From an uncultured Christensenellaceae bacterium (GTDB lineage: Bacteria; Bacillota; Clostridia; Christensenellales; Borkfalkiaceae): a DNA stretch of 64,000 bases. A model generated the notes under the pieces. The model ran no database searches and was not told where the DNA came from. It was given only the letters and a program-made list of their open reading frames with translations. This document shows, piece after piece, positions 23,718-31,580 of this stretch (position 1 is the first letter of the stretch; every line of letters begins with the position of its first letter). The stretch is taken from assembly GCA_910587365.1 (NCBI GenBank), contig CAJUKJ010000005.1, positions 66,213 to 130,212 of the forward strand. Direction: 5' to 3'. Both the position numbers and the translations under genes were made by a program.

Positions 23718-24224
23718 ATGCCCGGTAAATTAGGAAAAACGGCAGAGCAAAGACAGGCAATGCTTCGCAACCAGGCGTCGGAACTTCTGTGGTATGGCAA
23801 AATTACCACTACCGAAGCAAGAGCGAAACAGCTTCAACCCTACGTTGAAAAAATTATAACCAAAGCGATTAAGGTTTACGATTTAAACGAGGAAACCAAA
23901 GTCGTTAAAACAGATAAAAAGGGTAAGGAAGTTACCACTACGTCGGTAAAAGACAGCCCTAAAAAGCTTGCGGCGCGCCGTGCGATTATGGCAAAGCTCC
24001 GCGACTTGCAGGAAATTAAAGCGTTCGACGAAAAGAAGTCTGACTTCAAAAAGAGAACGAAGGATATCCAGCATCCGCTTATGGAAAAGCTTTTCAACGA
24101 AATTGCTCCCAAATACGCTCAGCGCGCGGAAGAACTCGGACAGGGCGGCGGTTATACCCGCATCTATCTGTTAGGCACACGCCGCGGCGACGCAGCCGAA
24201 GAAGCAATAATAGAGCTTGTCTAA
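23718..24224 (+). CDS. rplQ: 50S ribosomal protein L17 with internal insertion
   Basis: 168 residues from ATG 23718 (RBS AAGGAGG), against a usual 115-130. The N-terminal half (PGKLGKTAEQRQAMLRNQ, TTEARAKQLQPYVEKIIT) and the C-terminal end (GGGYTRIYLLGTRRGDAAEEAIIEL) are normal. Between them about 40 extra residues include a Lys/Thr-rich loop (KTDKKGKEVTTTSVKDS) and a second helical stretch. It is the last gene of the cluster. Confidence 0.96.
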   Translation: MPGKLGKTAEQRQAMLRNQASELLWYGKITTTEARAKQLQPYVEKIITKAIKVYDLNEETKVVKTDKKGKEVTTTSVKDSPKKLAARRAIMAKLRDLQEIKAFDEKKSDFKKRTKDIQHPLMEKLFNEIAPKYAQRAEELGQGGGYTRIYLLGTRRGDAAEEAIIELV

Positions 24225-24240
24225 TAAACGTTTCGTTTAA

Positions 24241-24275
24241 TCGATGTATCTTAATTACTAAACAAGACACATACT
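24241..24275 (-). repeat. Family E sequence, inverted single copy
   Basis: GATGTATCTTAATTACTAAACAAGACACAT-like sequence is the inverse of the AAGTGTCTTGATT..AATTAAGAYACAT core at 4029-4170 and 25856-25979. Confidence 0.5.
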
Positions 24276-24321
24276 AAACGCAAATCAAGCGTAAGCGTGT
24301 TGCTTAAAAATTAATAATTAA

Positions 24322-24352
24322 ACTCTCGCTTGCAGACAAGCGAGAGTTTTTA
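24322..24352 (+). terminator. Terminator of the ribosomal cluster
   Basis: ACTCTCGCTTG pairs with CAAGCGAGAGT over a CAGA loop, followed by TTTTT. A nearly identical hairpin lies at 25131-25158. Confidence 0.92.
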
Positions 24353-24409
24353 ATTTGATACTCCGCATCTTAGTCATACAATTAAACGGACAAAAATATT
24401 GCTAATATA

Positions 24410-24438
24410 TTGACAATAGGCGCATAATGTGTTAAGAT
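24410..24438 (+). promoter_or_regulatory. Promoter for the toxin-antitoxin pair
   Basis: TTGACA (24410-24415) and TAAGAT (24433-24438), 17-bp spacing, 29 bases before the antitoxin start. Confidence 0.7.
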
Positions 24439-24467
24439 TATCGTAAGATAGAATTAGAAGGTGCATT

Positions 24468-24764
24468 ATGAAAACGAATATGAATATTAAAGTAGACGTT
24501 GAAGTGCGTGACGAAGCAAAAATATTATTTGGTCAAATGGGCTTTGATATGACAACGGCAGTAAATATGTTTTTGCTTGCAGCTATCAGAGAAAAAGGTA
24601 TTCCATTTCCTTTGACCACAGTTTCAAAGCAACTAAGCGAAGACGAGGCAATTGCAGTTTTGGCAAGCAGAATGAGAAAAGCCGAAGCGCAGGAACGTGC
24701 AGGACAAATGAGAAGTTTTGACGACTTCGTTTCGGAGATGAAATCGAAATATGGCAACAAGTAA
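24468..24764 (+). CDS. RelB/DinJ-type antitoxin
   Basis: 98 residues. The N-terminal MNIKVDVEVRDEAKILFGQMG followed by GFDMTTAVNMFLLAAI is the ribbon-helix-helix DNA-binding and dimerisation part of RelB/DinJ antitoxins; ending KGIPFPL is also typical. The C-terminal half (residues 55-98) is charged and probably the toxin-wrapping segment. RBS AGAAGG. Overlaps the toxin by 14 bases. Such antitoxins usually repress their own promoter. Confidence 0.88.
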   Translation: MKTNMNIKVDVEVRDEAKILFGQMGFDMTTAVNMFLLAAIREKGIPFPLTTVSKQLSEDEAIAVLASRMRKAEAQERAGQMRSFDDFVSEMKSKYGNK

Positions 24765-25086
24765 TTACAGAATTGTTATTCTGCCGCAAGCGGAAAATGA
24801 CATTGAAGAAACGTTAAAATATATTGCCGAAAAACTGCATAATCAAACTGCGGCAATAAAGCTGCTTGAAAGTATTCAAAAAACTATTGAAAGCATATCA
24901 CATTTTCCATATTCAAGACCGACTATAAAGAATGAGTCCGTTACACTTGGAGCAGAATACCGCCGAGCGGACATTGACAACTTTGTACTTATTTACAAGG
25001 CGGTTGCCGAAGTAAAAGAAGTTCGCATAATGGCGGCATTTTATGGATCGTCCGATGTTATCGCACGGATATTAAATAGAATTTGA
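24751..25086 (+). CDS. RelE/ParE-superfamily toxin
   Basis: 111 residues. YRIVILPQAENDIEETLKYIAEKL, SISHFPYSRP, then EYRRADIDNFVLIYKAV and a final VRIMAAFYGSSD are the ParE/RelE pattern. RelE members cut mRNA on ribosomes and ParE members poison gyrase; the sequence does not let me choose. Coupled to the antitoxin by overlap. The pair lies between two almost identical terminator hairpins. Confidence 0.87.
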   Translation: MATSNYRIVILPQAENDIEETLKYIAEKLHNQTAAIKLLESIQKTIESISHFPYSRPTIKNESVTLGAEYRRADIDNFVLIYKAVAEVKEVRIMAAFYGSSDVIARILNRI

Positions 25087-25130
25087 AAATTAAATACAAA
25101 AATTTACGTTAACTTTGTCAAAAATTAAAC

Positions 25131-25158
25131 TCTCGCTTGCAGCCAAGCGAGAGTTTTT
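25131..25158 (+). terminator. Terminator of the toxin-antitoxin pair, duplicate of the rplQ terminator
   Basis: ACTCTCGCTTG..CAAGCGAGAGT with loop CAGC and seven T residues after it. It differs from the hairpin at 24322 by one loop base. Confidence 0.92.
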
Positions 25159-25181
25159 TTAAAAATCAAAGTTTTCCAATT

Positions 25182-25230
25182 TAGGCTTCCCCTTGGGGAA
25201 GCTGTCTGCGTAAGCAGACTGATGAGGTTT
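25182..25230. repeat. Dispersed double hairpin (GCTTCCCC..GGGGAAGC type)
   Basis: GCTTCCCCTTGGGGAAGC and GTCTGCGTAAGCAGAC stand side by side, followed by TGATGAGG. This arrangement is common between genes in Clostridia; a related GCCTTCCCCC..GGGGGAAGG..GATGAGGG lies at 26684-26720. Confidence 0.7.
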
Positions 25231-25239
25231 ATATATAAG

Positions 25240-25431
25240 TCATTTTTCCGCATTAAGTAACATTGCAATATCCTTTATTTGTTTTGCCGCCTGTTTTAAA
25301 ATTCTTTTAAATTCTTCGCATTGCCGCGCTTGCTTTGCTTCGGCAAATTTCATCTTTTTACAGCTTGCATTACACGAAACATATTTTATTACCCCCCCCC
25401 TCAATATTGATATTGTATTTGCCTTATGCAA
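25240..25431 (-). CDS. Possible small protein, doubtful
   Basis: An open frame of 63 codons with a TTG start and only a distant GAGG. It is Lys/Ala/Cys-rich with a helical end (EFKRILKQAAKQIKDIAMLL). It runs through a tract of nine C/G (25392-25400), giving Arg-Gly-Gly. No family recognised; it may be a fragment or a chance frame. Confidence 0.3.
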   Translation of the reverse strand: MHKANTISILRGGVIKYVSCNASCKKMKFAEAKQARQCEEFKRILKQAAKQIKDIAMLLNAEK

Positions 25432-25494
25432 GGTTTTTGTAATTTCCTCAGATTATTTATTAGGCGTAGTAGATTAAAATTTTCATATAGATTA

Positions 25495-25522
25495 TTGACA
25501 TATTTTATAAACGTGTTATAAT
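25495..25522 (+). promoter_or_regulatory. Promoter for the small membrane protein
   Basis: TTGACA (25495-25500) and TATAAT (25517-25522), 16-bp spacing. Confidence 0.8.
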
Positions 25523-25554
25523 ATATATATAGAAATAAAAAAGGAGATATAAAA

Positions 25555-25779
25555 ATGGCAAGTAGAAAAGGCGATTATTTCGGTCTTAGTTACATAGTAA
25601 GCTTAATTCTGGCAATTATCCCCATCACTTCCTGGGTGCTTGGCTGGCTTACAAGATTTTCAGAGGGTAAAATTGTAGCAGGTATTCTTCGCTTACTCTT
25701 AGGCTGGAACATCATCTGGATTTGCGATATTATCTTCATGGTATTGCAGAAACGCATTTTACGTTTGCTTAACATTTAA
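25555..25779 (+). CDS. Small membrane protein, unknown function
   Basis: 74 residues with two hydrophobic segments (about 12-32 and 42-63) separated by the short polar loop RFSEGKIVAG. The charge pattern suggests a hairpin in the membrane. Strong promoter, RBS AAAGGAGA and terminator make a monocistronic unit. Proteins of this size and shape are common in Firmicutes, but I recognise no described family. Confidence 0.75.
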   Translation: MASRKGDYFGLSYIVSLILAIIPITSWVLGWLTRFSEGKIVAGILRLLLGWNIIWICDIIFMVLQKRILRLLNI

Positions 25780-25789
25780 TGAAAAGCAA

Positions 25790-25817
25790 AAAACCTTCCG
25801 TTGATACGGAAGGTTTT
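25790..25817 (+). terminator. Terminator after the small membrane protein
   Basis: AACCTTCCG pairs with CGGAAGGTT over TTGATA; A-tract before and T-tract after. Confidence 0.9.
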
Positions 25818-25855
25818 TTCACATTTTAATTAGTCTTTTCACTTGATTAGCGAAC

Positions 25856-25979
25856 AGTAAGTGTCTTAAATATTAATTAAGAGACATCGGTTAAGCGGAA
25901 CGCTTACGCTTAGCTTGGCAAGTGATTAGTAAGTGTCTTGATTAAGTAATTAAGAGACATCGGTTAAGCGGAACGCTTA
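25856..25979. repeat. 72-bp tandem repeat (family E)
   Basis: AGTAAGTGTCTT..TTAATTAAGAGACATCGGTTAAGCGGAACGCTTA occurs at 25856 and again at 25928. The second copy ends inside the stop codon of the phosphodiesterase gene. TTAAGCGGAACGCTTA is itself palindromic. Confidence 0.75.
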
Positions 25980-26573
25980 TTTACGTCTGCGCACGATTTT
26001 ACGGCGAACTACGGGTCTTTTTACCGTTGCGCCCGTAGCTTCGTTTAAATCAAGCCTATCGTACTCTTCGCCGTCCAGCGTCTTGAACACGAATTTACGG
26101 TTTTCGTATAGTATGTAACCGTGCGCCGTTCCGTCCTTGGGCAGTGAAACAGAACCGGGGTTAAGATGATAGTATTCGCCCACGGCGACGTTCAAAGGCA
26201 CGTGAGTGTGACCCGTAACGTATACGCAGTCCTTGCCGAGCGGCGGAACGCTCTTGTGTCCGTGCGAAAGATAAATATTTACTCCGTCTGCGAATACCGC
26301 CGAATAATCGGACAGAATGGGGAAGGGCAGAACCATCTGGTCAACCTCGCTGTCGCAGTTTCCGCGCACGCACAAAATATTCTGCTTCACAGCGGAAAGC
26401 ATTTCAGCCACTTCCTTGGGCGAATATTCCTCGGGCAGAGGATTTCTCGGTCCGTGGTACAGGATATCCCCCAAAAGCAATAGTTTGTCCGCATTTTCCC
26501 TGTTAAAAGCTTCAAGCATCAAACGGCAGTACTTTGCCGAGCCGTGTATATCCGACGCAATAAATAATTTCAT
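25977..26573 (-). CDS. yfcE: YfcE-type metallophosphodiesterase
   Basis: 198 residues from ATG 26573 (RBS GAGGTG; an in-frame GTG two codons upstream lies inside the RBS). Calcineurin-like metal ligands: SDIHG (8-12), GDILYHGPRNPLPE, RGNCDSEVDQM, LSHGH and GHTHVP, in the order and wording of E. coli YfcE, a manganese-dependent phosphodiesterase active on artificial diesters and of unclear natural substrate. The last 25 residues are an added basic tail (KRPVVRRKIVRRRK), absent from E. coli YfcE. Monocistronic, with its own promoter. Confidence 0.92.
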   Translation of the reverse strand: MKLFIASDIHGSAKYCRLMLEAFNRENADKLLLLGDILYHGPRNPLPEEYSPKEVAEMLSAVKQNILCVRGNCDSEVDQMVLPFPILSDYSAVFADGVNIYLSHGHKSVPPLGKDCVYVTGHTHVPLNVAVGEYYHLNPGSVSLPKDGTAHGYILYENRKFVFKTLDGEEYDRLDLNEATGATVKRPVVRRKIVRRRK

Positions 26574-26590
26574 AAACACCTCGTGGATAT

Positions 26591-26619
26591 ATTATATATG
26601 CGCGTTCGGGGTTTGTCAA
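26591..26619 (-). promoter_or_regulatory. Promoter for yfcE-type gene
   Basis: On the minus strand TTGACA (26619-26614) and TATAAT (26596-26591), 17-bp spacing, 17 bases before the start codon. Confidence 0.8.
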
Positions 26620-26683
26620 GATACTAAGCTGCTTGAAATATACTTCGTATGTTAAATATTGCTCTGCAATGTTACAAAAAAGC

Positions 26684-26720
26684 CTTCCCCCATAACAAAG
26701 GGGGAAGGGTAGGGATGAGG
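26684..26720. repeat. CTTCCCCC..GGGGGAAG hairpin repeat
   Basis: CCTTCCCCC pairs with GGGGGAAGG around ATAACAAA, then GGATGAGGG. Related to 25182-25230. It follows the cls stop on the minus strand and may terminate it. Confidence 0.55.
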
Positions 26721-26734
26721 GTTGTGTATGACTA

Positions 26735-28153
26735 CTACATCAACGGTGCAAACAGCTTTAATATAAAGCGGTACGCTTTGCGGCAGGGCGAAAGCTTTTT
26801 ATAAATCAGCGGGGACGAAAGGTGCAGGCATTCTTTAAAGTCGCATTCCGCCTGTTCGCACATTTCCCCCGAAAACGCAACCCCGCATTCGTAGTTCAGC
26901 CGCATAGAGCGGTAATCGAAGTTGTAACTGCCAATGTAAAGCCTGCCGTCGCAAACCATACTTTTTGCGTGCATAAACCCCGGCGTGTACTCGTAAAACT
27001 TTACCCCGTTTGCCGAAAGCGATAGGGAAGAGTCCTTTGAAAGCTCGAAAGCGTATTTTTTATCTGGTATATGCGGAATTATTATTTTCACATCGACCCC
27101 GCGCGTTGCGGCAAAGGACAGGGCGGAGCGCAGCTTTTCCCCAGCGCAGAAGTAAGGCGTAAAAATATGCACCCGCTCTTTTGCCGCCGATATAGCGGAA
27201 AGGTATGCGTCCTCGCAAAACCCTGCCCGTGTGGAGGGGCTGTCGTAGTAGGGCAGACAGCGGTGTTTTCCGCCGTCACGGATTTTTATTTTGCAGCCGC
27301 AGTGCCATACGGAAAGAAACATTCCCTCGAAAACGCGCGCCGCCTCGCCGTAAATTACCACGCCAGTATCTTTCCAATACCCGAACTTGCTTTTTACGTT
27401 CGCGTACTCGTCGGCTATGTTAATGCCGCCCGTAAACGCCGCTTTTCCGTCTATGGCGGCGATTTTTCTGTGGTCGCGGTAGTTCAGCCGAGAATAGGAA
27501 AAGGGGGTCAGGCGGTGGAATATTTTCACTTCCGCGCCAAGCTTTTTCAGCTTTTTTACGTCTTTTCTGCCTATTTTTAAGGCGGAACCTATACCGTCGA
27601 CAATAATTTTTATCTCTGCGCCGTTGTCCTTTGCAACCTTTAATGCGGAAACAAGCCGCGAGAATATTTTACCGCGGCAGAATATGAAGTATTCGAGGTA
27701 AACGCGCTTTTTCGCCCTTTCGATTTCATTGAAAAGGCACGCGAAGTATTCCGCTCCGTCCTTGAAATAAGTTGCGTTGTCATAGCCGACGCCGCTCGTT
27801 CCGCAGTAACGGTAAGCGGCTTCCTCTTCGCCGTCAAGTGGTTGGGCGTCTTCGATTGTAAAGGTGCCGCATTCCCGCTTGCCTATCCTCGTAAAGGCGT
27901 AAATTACCGCGCCCGCCACGGGAAGTGCAATCAAAAACAGCGCGAGCGAACAGTTGAATTCGGGCGAACCGCCCCTGCTTACGATTGCCGTTACGGAAAC
28001 GAGGGTTATAGCCCATATCACGGCAAAAGCAACGGCAACGGGCAAAAACGACGGGACGAATACGCATAAAAAAATAATTGCGGCACATTCAGCCGCAATT
28101 AATAATATATACAAAAAATTAATCGAAAAGATAAGTTTAGGTAAATTGCGCAT
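26735..28153 (-). CDS. cls: Cardiolipin synthase (phospholipase D family)
   Basis: 472 residues. Two N-terminal membrane segments (about 8-32 and 38-58; a third hydrophobic run near 70-88) and two HKD motifs: HRKIAAIDGKAAFTGGIN (about 222-240) and HAKSMVCDGRLYIGSYNFD (about 396-414). It joins two phosphatidylglycerols to cardiolipin at the membrane. It follows the dehydrogenase-like gene on the minus strand with a 20-bp gap, so they probably share the promoter at 29233. Its own RBS is weak. Confidence 0.93.
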   Translation of the reverse strand: MRNLPKLIFSINFLYILLIAAECAAIIFLCVFVPSFLPVAVAFAVIWAITLVSVTAIVSRGGSPEFNCSLALFLIALPVAGAVIYAFTRIGKRECGTFTIEDAQPLDGEEEAAYRYCGTSGVGYDNATYFKDGAEYFACLFNEIERAKKRVYLEYFIFCRGKIFSRLVSALKVAKDNGAEIKIIVDGIGSALKIGRKDVKKLKKLGAEVKIFHRLTPFSYSRLNYRDHRKIAAIDGKAAFTGGINIADEYANVKSKFGYWKDTGVVIYGEAARVFEGMFLSVWHCGCKIKIRDGGKHRCLPYYDSPSTRAGFCEDAYLSAISAAKERVHIFTPYFCAGEKLRSALSFAATRGVDVKIIIPHIPDKKYAFELSKDSSLSLSANGVKFYEYTPGFMHAKSMVCDGRLYIGSYNFDYRSMRLNYECGVAFSGEMCEQAECDFKECLHLSSPLIYKKLSPCRKAYRFILKLFAPLM

Positions 28154-28173
28154 ACTAAGTATTTAACGGCGCG

Positions 28174-29196
28174 TCAGAAAATCATCTTCAAAACAGTCAA
28201 TTTACCCTTGTTTGACGAGGCTATGCTTTCGCAACGCTCGGAAAGAACCTTGACGGGGTCGTAGTCGTTGATTATTTCTTTATCGAAGAAATCGATGTTG
28301 ACCGCGCCGTGAAGGAGCATATTTATAACAGAGTCGGTATAGTTTGCCGCACTCGTAATTCCGAAAACGGTTAAGTCCTTTTCAAGGATATCGCGCGCGT
28401 CAACCGCACAGTGCAAAGACGTAAAACCGCTTAATATAAGCGACTTTTTCTTCCCGACTATGCGCGAAGGAAGCGATATCGGCAGTCTTGAACTTGCCGA
28501 ATAAATAGCCGCGTCGCACAAATCCCCGCTGGTTGCGTCCATAACGTTATTAATAACGTCGTCGTCGGCAGGGAAAGCATAGTAAACGCCGCATTTTTTT
28601 ACCTTTTCCAGGTTTCCCGGCGTATTGTCTATAACGATAGGTATGACCTTATGATATTGCAGAACCTGAGCGATGATATTGCCGAGGCAGTCGGCGCCGA
28701 CTACCGCAACTCTCTGACCCGCAGACAGATTAAGTTTATCATAGATATTTTCGGCAATACCGACCATTTCTATACAAAGTGCCTGTAAGTTATCAACCGA
28801 ATCGGGCAGGGGGGAAACATCCGTGTATTCGCACACGACAAAATCCCTTAAAAACCCGTCGAAATCTCTTCCCGCAATCTGAATTTCGTCGCAATTGTCG
28901 CGCTTGCCGCTCTTGCAGTTATAGCACATACCGCACGACTTTGCCGATTCGAGATATACGCGGTCGCCTTTTTTGACTCCGTAACACTGTTCGCCGACCT
29001 CGGTAATAAGACCTACGGCAAACCTGCCTATCGTCTTGGGGTATTGCGCGGTTACGTCGCCGTTAAAGAGCAGGGCGTCGAAATTGGAAATAAGGAGATG
29101 CGTAACCTTAACCTTGACCTGTGTAGGTGTAATTTCCACCGTTTCCAACGGCTCGTTTACAAGGTTGCGCACGCCTTTAAGAACCCAGTTATCCAT
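28174..29196 (-). CDS. Zinc-type MDR dehydrogenase-like protein with altered catalytic zinc site
   Basis: 340 residues with the medium-chain dehydrogenase layout. The structural zinc lobe is intact (CGMCYNCKSGKRDNC, about 92-106) and a Rossmann half follows (RVAVVGADCLGNIIAQVLQ). But the catalytic zinc ligands are not conserved: the Cys of the usual GICGSD is Ser/Asn here (LLISNFDALL) and the usual GHE is GRF (KTIGRFAVG). It may bind nucleotide without zinc catalysis, or use another chemistry. First gene of a two-gene minus-strand unit with cls. Confidence 0.82.
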   Translation of the reverse strand: MDNWVLKGVRNLVNEPLETVEITPTQVKVKVTHLLISNFDALLFNGDVTAQYPKTIGRFAVGLITEVGEQCYGVKKGDRVYLESAKSCGMCYNCKSGKRDNCDEIQIAGRDFDGFLRDFVVCEYTDVSPLPDSVDNLQALCIEMVGIAENIYDKLNLSAGQRVAVVGADCLGNIIAQVLQYHKVIPIVIDNTPGNLEKVKKCGVYYAFPADDDVINNVMDATSGDLCDAAIYSASSRLPISLPSRIVGKKKSLILSGFTSLHCAVDARDILEKDLTVFGITSAANYTDSVINMLLHGAVNIDFFDKEIINDYDPVKVLSERCESIASSNKGKLTVLKMIF

Positions 29197-29204
29197 ATAA
29201 CCCC

Positions 29205-29233
29205 ATTATACGCTTTTCGCCCTCTTTTGGCAA
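29205..29233 (-). promoter_or_regulatory. Promoter giving a near-leaderless transcript
   Basis: On the minus strand TTGCCA (29233-29228), 17 bp, TATAAT (29210-29205). Only 8 bases separate the -10 box from the ATG at 29196, so transcription should start at or next to the start codon. Confidence 0.7.
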
Positions 29234-29300
29234 CTAAAAAAAGGTAAAAACCCCAAATCGCCAATTTTAGTGATTTTTTGAATTAGAAGTATAAAATCAA

Positions 29301-29329
29301 TTGACTTAGGGTTTTGTTTTGTATATAAT
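29301..29329 (+). promoter_or_regulatory. Promoter for rpmE
   Basis: TTGACT (29301-29306) and TATAAT (29324-29329), 17-bp spacing. Confidence 0.8.
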
Positions 29330-29367
29330 AGGTAAGTATTCAAAGATTATAAGCGAGGTGAAAAGTT

Positions 29368-29571
29368 ATGAAGCCCGAAATACATCCCGATTATCACGAA
29401 GTGACGGTTGTATGCGCTTGCGGAGCTACGTTCAAAACCGGCACAACTAAAAAGGTTGATACGTTAAAGGTGGACATCTGCAATAAGTGCCATCCTTTCT
29501 TTACCGGTAAACAAAAGCTTGTTGATACAGGCGGCCGTGTAGACAAGTTTAAGAAAAGATACAATATCTAA
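29368..29571 (+). CDS. rpmE: 50S ribosomal protein L31, zinc-binding type
   Basis: 67 residues. MKPEIHPDYHEVTVVCACGA, then CNKCHPFFTGKQKLVDTGGRV, with the CxC and CxxC pairs of the zinc form. RBS GAGGTG. Own promoter and terminator. The zinc-free form, which replaces it under zinc shortage in other bacteria, is not seen here. Confidence 0.97.
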   Translation: MKPEIHPDYHEVTVVCACGATFKTGTTKKVDTLKVDICNKCHPFFTGKQKLVDTGGRVDKFKKRYNI

Positions 29572-29576
29572 GAATG

Positions 29577-29600
29577 TGGCTCCAATTTTATTGGAGCTAT
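29577..29600 (+). terminator. Terminator after rpmE
   Basis: GGCTCCAAT pairs with ATTGGAGCT-type sequence over TTT; T-rich tract follows (ATATTTGTTTTT). Confidence 0.8.
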
Positions 29601-29729
29601 ATTTGTTTTTATGGGTTTACGAAAGTTTTTGCAAATGCGCTAACCGATTTGTAACTTTCGGTTGCGCCGTTAATTATTCATTTAATGGCGTGTTTTCATT
29701 TTCAAAGCGTATATTAATTAAGAGTTATT

Positions 29730-31580
29730 ATGTCAAAGAAAGATAAAAAGATAAAAAACCGCACAGGAATAGGCGGTCAGGCAGTCCTCGAAGGCGTTAT
29801 GATGATGGGCAAGTCGAGTATGGCGACAGCCGTGCGCGACCCCGACGGGGAAATTCAGATTGAATCGAAAAGAATTTCCAAAAACAAGCACCTGTCAAGG
29901 GCGTCGAAAATACCGTTTATTCGCGGTACGATAAATCTTGTATTGTCACTTATACGCGGAACGAAAACGCTTATGCGTTCCGCTACGGTTGCGGCAGGCG
30001 TAGACGATGAAGAGGAAGGCGGCGGCAGGTTCCAAAGATGGCTTGCCGAAAAATTCAAAGTTGACGTAATGGATATCATTACAATAATTTCCGCAATCCT
30101 CGGCGTAGTGCTTGCGGTGGGAATTTTCGTATTTCTTCCGCGGTTTTTAGTGGGGCTTATCGGTAAAGCCGCGTCTGTCATAAACGAAAAGCACTGGGCG
30201 TATTACGTACTTTTGGGCGTATTTAAGCTGATTATATTTATTGCGTATCTCTCGCTTATACTTATAATGAAGGATATCCGCAGACTTTATATGTATCACG
30301 GTGCGGAACACAAGACAATAAACGCATACGAACACGGCGTAGAGCTTGTCCCCGAAAAAGTAAAGGAATGCTCGCGCATTCACGACAGGTGCGGCACGTC
30401 CTTCCTGTTTATAGTTCTTTTTATAAATATAGCGGTAATGTCGGTTGCGGGCTGGGCGGTATTTACTTACGTACCCGTAATAAAAGACGTTGAAAACAGC
30501 GTACTCAGATTTTTAATAAATATCGCGATAGAACTCGTGCTGCTGCCTGTAATTGCGGGCATAGCTTATGAAATTTTAAAATTTTTAGCTAAGTTCGACA
30601 ACAAGTTCGTAGATATTTTCAAAGCCCCCGGCAAGCTTTTACAAAAGGTTTTAACCACGCGTGAACCCGACGAAGATATGATTGCCGTGGCAATTGCGGC
30701 ATTTAACAAGGTGCTTGAAATGGAAGCGGACGAAACTGTTCCCGAAACGGAGTTTGTTACGGGCGGTATACTTTCAAAAATGTTATCCGCCACCAAGGAG
30801 CAGTTTTCAAAAAGCGGCGTTGACGAAAGCGACGCGGAGTGGATATATTCGTTGGTTCTGAATATAAAGAGGAGCGAGCTTTCAAAAGAGAGAATGGTTC
30901 AGCCCTCAGAAGCGAAGAGAATTAAGGAAATATCCGATAAACGGCTGACGGGCAGACCGCTATGGTATATAATGGGCGACACCGATTTTTACGGCTGTAA
31001 AATCAAGGTTGACGAGCGCGCCCTTATCCCCAGACCCGAAACCGAGCTGTTGGCTGAATATGCAGTAAAGTCGGTCGAGGACGGGTTTAAGGTACTCGAT
31101 ATGTGTACGGGTTCTGGCTGTATAGCAATTTCTATTGCCAAAAACTGCGCAAGCCGCGGTGTATCGGTAACGGGGGCGGACCTTTCGGACGCGGCGATAA
31201 TGCTTGCGCGCGAAAACGCAAAGCTCAACGGCGTCAACGTTGACTTTATCCAAAGCGATATGTTTACCAACGTCCGCGGACGGTATAACTTAATAGTTTG
31301 CAACCCGCCCTATATAAAGAGTAGCGAAATACCCAAGCTTCAAAAAGAAGTGCGTGAGTTCGAGCCTAAAATAGCCTTGGACGGCGGCGCGGACGGACTT
31401 GACTTTTACCGTCTGCTTGCAAAGCGCGTAAGAAGCTATCTTGCCCGTGACGGGATTTTACTTCTCGAATGCGGCGAGGGGCAGACCGAAGAGATTTTAA
31501 AGCTGTTTGAAAAACGCGACTATGCTATGGTTATAAAGGATTTAAGCGGGGTAGACAGGTTTTTGAAAATAGCGTTTTAG
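29730..31580 (+). CDS. prmC: Fusion of DUF1385 membrane protein and release-factor glutamine methyltransferase PrmC
   Basis: 616 residues in one frame. The first about 320 are a DUF1385 protein: GGQAVLEGVMMMG (17-29), membrane segments near 115-140, 155-180, 225-250 and 260-285, plus YHGAEHKTINAYEHG and HDRCGTSFLF. The rest, from about 345, is PrmC: a helical N-terminal lobe, IPRPETELL, the SAM motif VLDMCTGSGCIAISIA and the catalytic CNPPYI (about 524). PrmC methylates the GGQ glutamine of RF1 and RF2; its substrate RF1 is encoded next (prfA). DUF1385 has no known function; in related bacteria the two are usually separate neighbours. The fusion would tether the methyltransferase to the membrane. 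Confidence 0.9.
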   Translation: MSKKDKKIKNRTGIGGQAVLEGVMMMGKSSMATAVRDPDGEIQIESKRISKNKHLSRASKIPFIRGTINLVLSLIRGTKTLMRSATVAAGVDDEEEGGGRFQRWLAEKFKVDVMDIITIISAILGVVLAVGIFVFLPRFLVGLIGKAASVINEKHWAYYVLLGVFKLIIFIAYLSLILIMKDIRRLYMYHGAEHKTINAYEHGVELVPEKVKECSRIHDRCGTSFLFIVLFINIAVMSVAGWAVFTYVPVIKDVENSVLRFLINIAIELVLLPVIAGIAYEILKFLAKFDNKFVDIFKAPGKLLQKVLTTREPDEDMIAVAIAAFNKVLEMEADETVPETEFVTGGILSKMLSATKEQFSKSGVDESDAEWIYSLVLNIKRSELSKERMVQPSEAKRIKEISDKRLTGRPLWYIMGDTDFYGCKIKVDERALIPRPETELLAEYAVKSVEDGFKVLDMCTGSGCIAISIAKNCASRGVSVTGADLSDAAIMLARENAKLNGVNVDFIQSDMFTNVRGRYNLIVCNPPYIKSSEIPKLQKEVREFEPKIALDGGADGLDFYRLLAKRVRSYLARDGILLLECGEGQTEEILKLFEKRDYAMVIKDLSGVDRFLKIAF

